Assembly: GCF_047496725.1 (NCBI RefSeq)
Contig: NC_132973.1
Coordinates: 13,650,233 to 13,714,232 of the forward strand
Direction of reading: 5' to 3'
From: Anoplolepis gracilipes
Taxonomy: Eukaryota; Arthropoda; Insecta; Hymenoptera; Formicidae
DNA length: 64,000 bases
The notes beneath the pieces were generated by a model. That model was not told the DNA's origin and ran no database searches. It worked only from the letters and a program-made list of their open reading frames with translations. The position numbers and the translations under genes are program-made. Positions 61,701-64,000 of the stretch are shown in pieces. The first letter of the stretch is position 1; each line of letters begins with the position of its first letter.

Positions 61701-62912
61701 TTACATCGGCAGGCGTCGACGATCGTGACGGTGCCGTGAGAATTCAGACCAGCGTTTTGCACTTGAATGTCATGCTATTCGCAACGATAAGGTAGTCTAA
61801 CGTGTTTCACCGTATTTTACAGTAATGAGAATTGCTCCAATCTCAATTCTAACGCAAATTATGCGTCGTACACGTAATGAAGCATCTAAGAAACATTAAA
61901 TGGAAAATCAACTGATTTTATAGATAATAAATACTCACTTATATACTTACTTAAATAGAGATTATTATTGAGTAATCGTCGTGAAGTGAAACGACCTCAC
62001 TCAAAGAAAATTTCGGATCGTTATCATTCTTACGCTTACCGCTGAAGGGAACACTCTCGGCTCCCAGAAGGACTCGTAAGGATCGTCTACGAGGATCCTA
62101 ATTACGCATCTGGAAAGTTTTAAGATCATCTGGTCTCCGTGATATTAGAAGTTCTCATCGTGTCACGAAGTTCATCGTGGGACAAGTTTGAAAAACGCCG
62201 ACACGATGGGATACCTTGTCGAGGAAAAAGTTAGGGGAACGTCGAGTTTTCCGGACGAGCTAAACTCGATAAAACGTTGGTAAATGTGTCTCTACGACGA
62301 CGATATGCAGCTCCAAGCTCGCGGAAACTTTCCGCACTGATACTGAGAGCGCGGAAAATTAGCTCGATGACGAATATACTTCGCGTAACGAGATAATGGT
62401 GCTCCGATCGTTCGCGTTTTACCTCGGAGCAATTTTATCCTATTTGCATTACTTTCCTGCAATTCGACCTAATTTCGGCGCGCGAACCCACTTTTCGGCT
62501 CGAAACTCCTCGAACAAATGGGACAAAGGAGAAAGGAGCTGACGGAATTAGAGTACTCCATCTTTCAATTGCCTTGCATTTCAATTTTTGTGGACGACGT
62601 CGAAGTGGATGCAAAAAGAAGAGGCAAGCTCGAAATATTCCTTTTGCCGAGCTACGTCGTACTAGTCGTCGGCCTTTCACCAACCTCGACAGCTTTCGAT
62701 GCCGTGCGAGAGTAAAACGAGAAAAAGGGCGAGGAAGAAAAAATAAGCGGGTGGAAAACGTAAGGAAGCATTGCCTTTCTGGAATAAGAATTTTCGTGCT
62801 GGAAGACATGTAACGAAAAATACCTCGTGCGAATGACGGCTCATCCAGCAACTTTTCTCGCTTCTAAAGGCGAGAATACTTCTCGACAGGTTTAAATGCA
62901 TTTTTGTTTTTG

Positions 62913-62937
62913 TTTTTTTTTTTTTTTTTTTTTTTTT
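62913..62937 (+). repeat. poly-T run (T25)
   Basis: T run preceded by TTTTTG repeats; no adjacent element recognised. Confidence 0.95.
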
Positions 62938-63540
62938 CAACTAAATTTTTTATGCGAGAAGTGACAACATTTATTTTCAAGAATAAAATGATTAAAATAT
63001 TAATATTTTTTTAACACCTGTGCGATACAACGCGCAATACTGATCTAATAATATCATAAAGGGAATTACAGGTATATTCATATAAATATTATTATTATAA
63101 GTTCATAAATCCGCATAGGAAAGCTATATATAAAATGGACAAAACGAATTGCATTGTAAATAAATCACAGTCTGCGTTACGAAGCAACGTGATTTTACAT
63201 TTATTATGGGATATACAATTTTACAAGTTAATAAGCTCTATAGAACGCGAATAGAAACGTGGTTGAAGAGTAACTCCAAATATACACAGGAATCCGAAAT
63301 AAATTCGAGATGAAACCCGATAAAAATAGTGACTTTTACGTATGTTAAAAGCATAATATAGAACGCAAGGTAGAACGAAAGAGGAGAGGAACAGTGAGAT
63401 GCCATGAGCGTGGGTGGAAGGCAGGAAGCAAGTAGCTTGAATATAAACCGTATGCGCTCATAAATTGCGAAGCATAAATAGAGAGATGCTCAGGATCGTT
63501 ATGCTATATCAAAAGAAAAGAAAGAGTCAGACGAGAAGAC

Positions 63541-63543
<3 letters not shown>

Positions 63544-63581
<38 letters not shown>
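63544..63581 (+). repeat. (GA)19 microsatellite
   Basis: Pure GA run followed by A6. Confidence 0.95.
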
Positions 63582-63584
<3 letters not shown>

Positions 63585-63810
63585 AAGCACCGAGAGTAAA
63601 AGAGAGAGTGCTTGTAAAACACTACACGCGCGCCTGTATCCCCGCGGAAAGTTTTTAAGAGAAACTACGTTCCGATAGAAATGTCAGTTTCGTGGAAATA
63701 GATGGGACTATGCTAGGGGTGTGGGTGCATGCAGCCTCCCTCCGGTTGCTGCATTATATCCGCTTTGTCAACTAGAAGTGGGTTACTGGCGCATCGATAT
63801 GGGCCCGGGC

Positions 63811-63816
<6 letters not shown>

Positions 63817-63850
<34 letters not shown>
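63817..63850 (+). repeat. (CT)n microsatellite
   Basis: Pure CT run, inverted relative to the GA run at 63544-63581, about 235 bp away. This is the same arrangement as at 50621/50897. Confidence 0.95.
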
Positions 63851-63866
<16 letters not shown>

Positions 63867-64000
63867 GGCTCTCCCCCTATCTCTCTTTCCCTTAAAAGCG
63901 CGATACGCCCGAGAAGCAGACCGTTATAACCGGATGAAATCACGTTTTTTTTAAGCGCACCCTGCGCTTCGGCAAAATACATGACCGCGCGTTATGGTTA

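Larger units (their letters stand above)
55543..64000. other. AT-rich noncoding stretch to the end of the window
   Basis: Only simple repeats are supported. About 62.2-62.8 kb is GC-richer with overlapping frames on both strands (for example a 138-codon minus-strand frame without an early ATG). A 13-bp tandem word, CGTTTTCCTATAA, occurs twice at 59617-59642. No exon is recognised. Confidence 0.5.

Noticed and set aside
62435..62851. 138-codon minus-strand frame in a GC-richer block
   Set aside because: It starts at TTG, overlaps frames on the other strand and has no recognisable domain.

Overview
This 64 kb window looks like nuclear DNA from an insect, most probably a hymenopteran and perhaps an ant. 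The basis is an AT-rich background with abundant CpG, very frequent GA/CT, TA and CA arrays, one clear spliced exon, no operon-like gene packing, and no intact transposon ORF. The order is an inference. No sequence here identifies the species.

The only segment I am confident is coding is 17138-17446 on the + strand. It is a 309-bp internal exon encoding one V-type immunoglobulin domain, flanked by a good 3' splice site and a perfect consensus 5' splice site, with phase-1 introns on both sides. I could not find the neighbouring exons. The rest of the window is therefore probably intron of this cell-surface or secreted Ig gene: up to 17 kb upstream and 46 kb downstream, or intergenic DNA beyond its ends.

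Layout. 1-17 kb: AT-rich noncoding DNA with a palindromic MITE-like element (3652-3838), a TATA-box candidate promoter (12176) and a TA locus with inverted flanks (14924-15155). 17.1-17.4 kb: the Ig exon. 17.5-26 kb: intron-like DNA with a long GA array (23714-23796) and a three-module foldback element (25649-25975). 26.5-27 kb: a CA/TA array and an 81-nt pre-miRNA-like hairpin (26876-26956). 27-45 kb: mostly featureless, with a CT array near 40.0 kb, a possible cysteine-bearing terminal exon on the minus strand (40377-40526) and a 14-bp GC-rich hairpin (42062-42092). 45.3-45.6 kb: a second near-perfectly palindromic MITE-like element. 49.1-52 kb: the longest ATG ORF (181 codons, unrecognised, containing a G-quadruplex tract), inverted CT/GA arrays around a GC-rich core, three spaced copies of a TAATT-containing motif, and a (CTG)9(CAG)7 palindrome. 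53.5-55.6 kb: two independent local tandem duplications. 55.6-64 kb: AT-rich noncoding DNA and simple repeats.

I found no previously undescribed multi-gene system. The items most worth checking are the unassigned Ig exon, the pre-miRNA-like hairpin, the three foldback elements, the triplicated motif and a few short ORFs. All ORF calls other than the Ig exon are low confidence and unrecognised.
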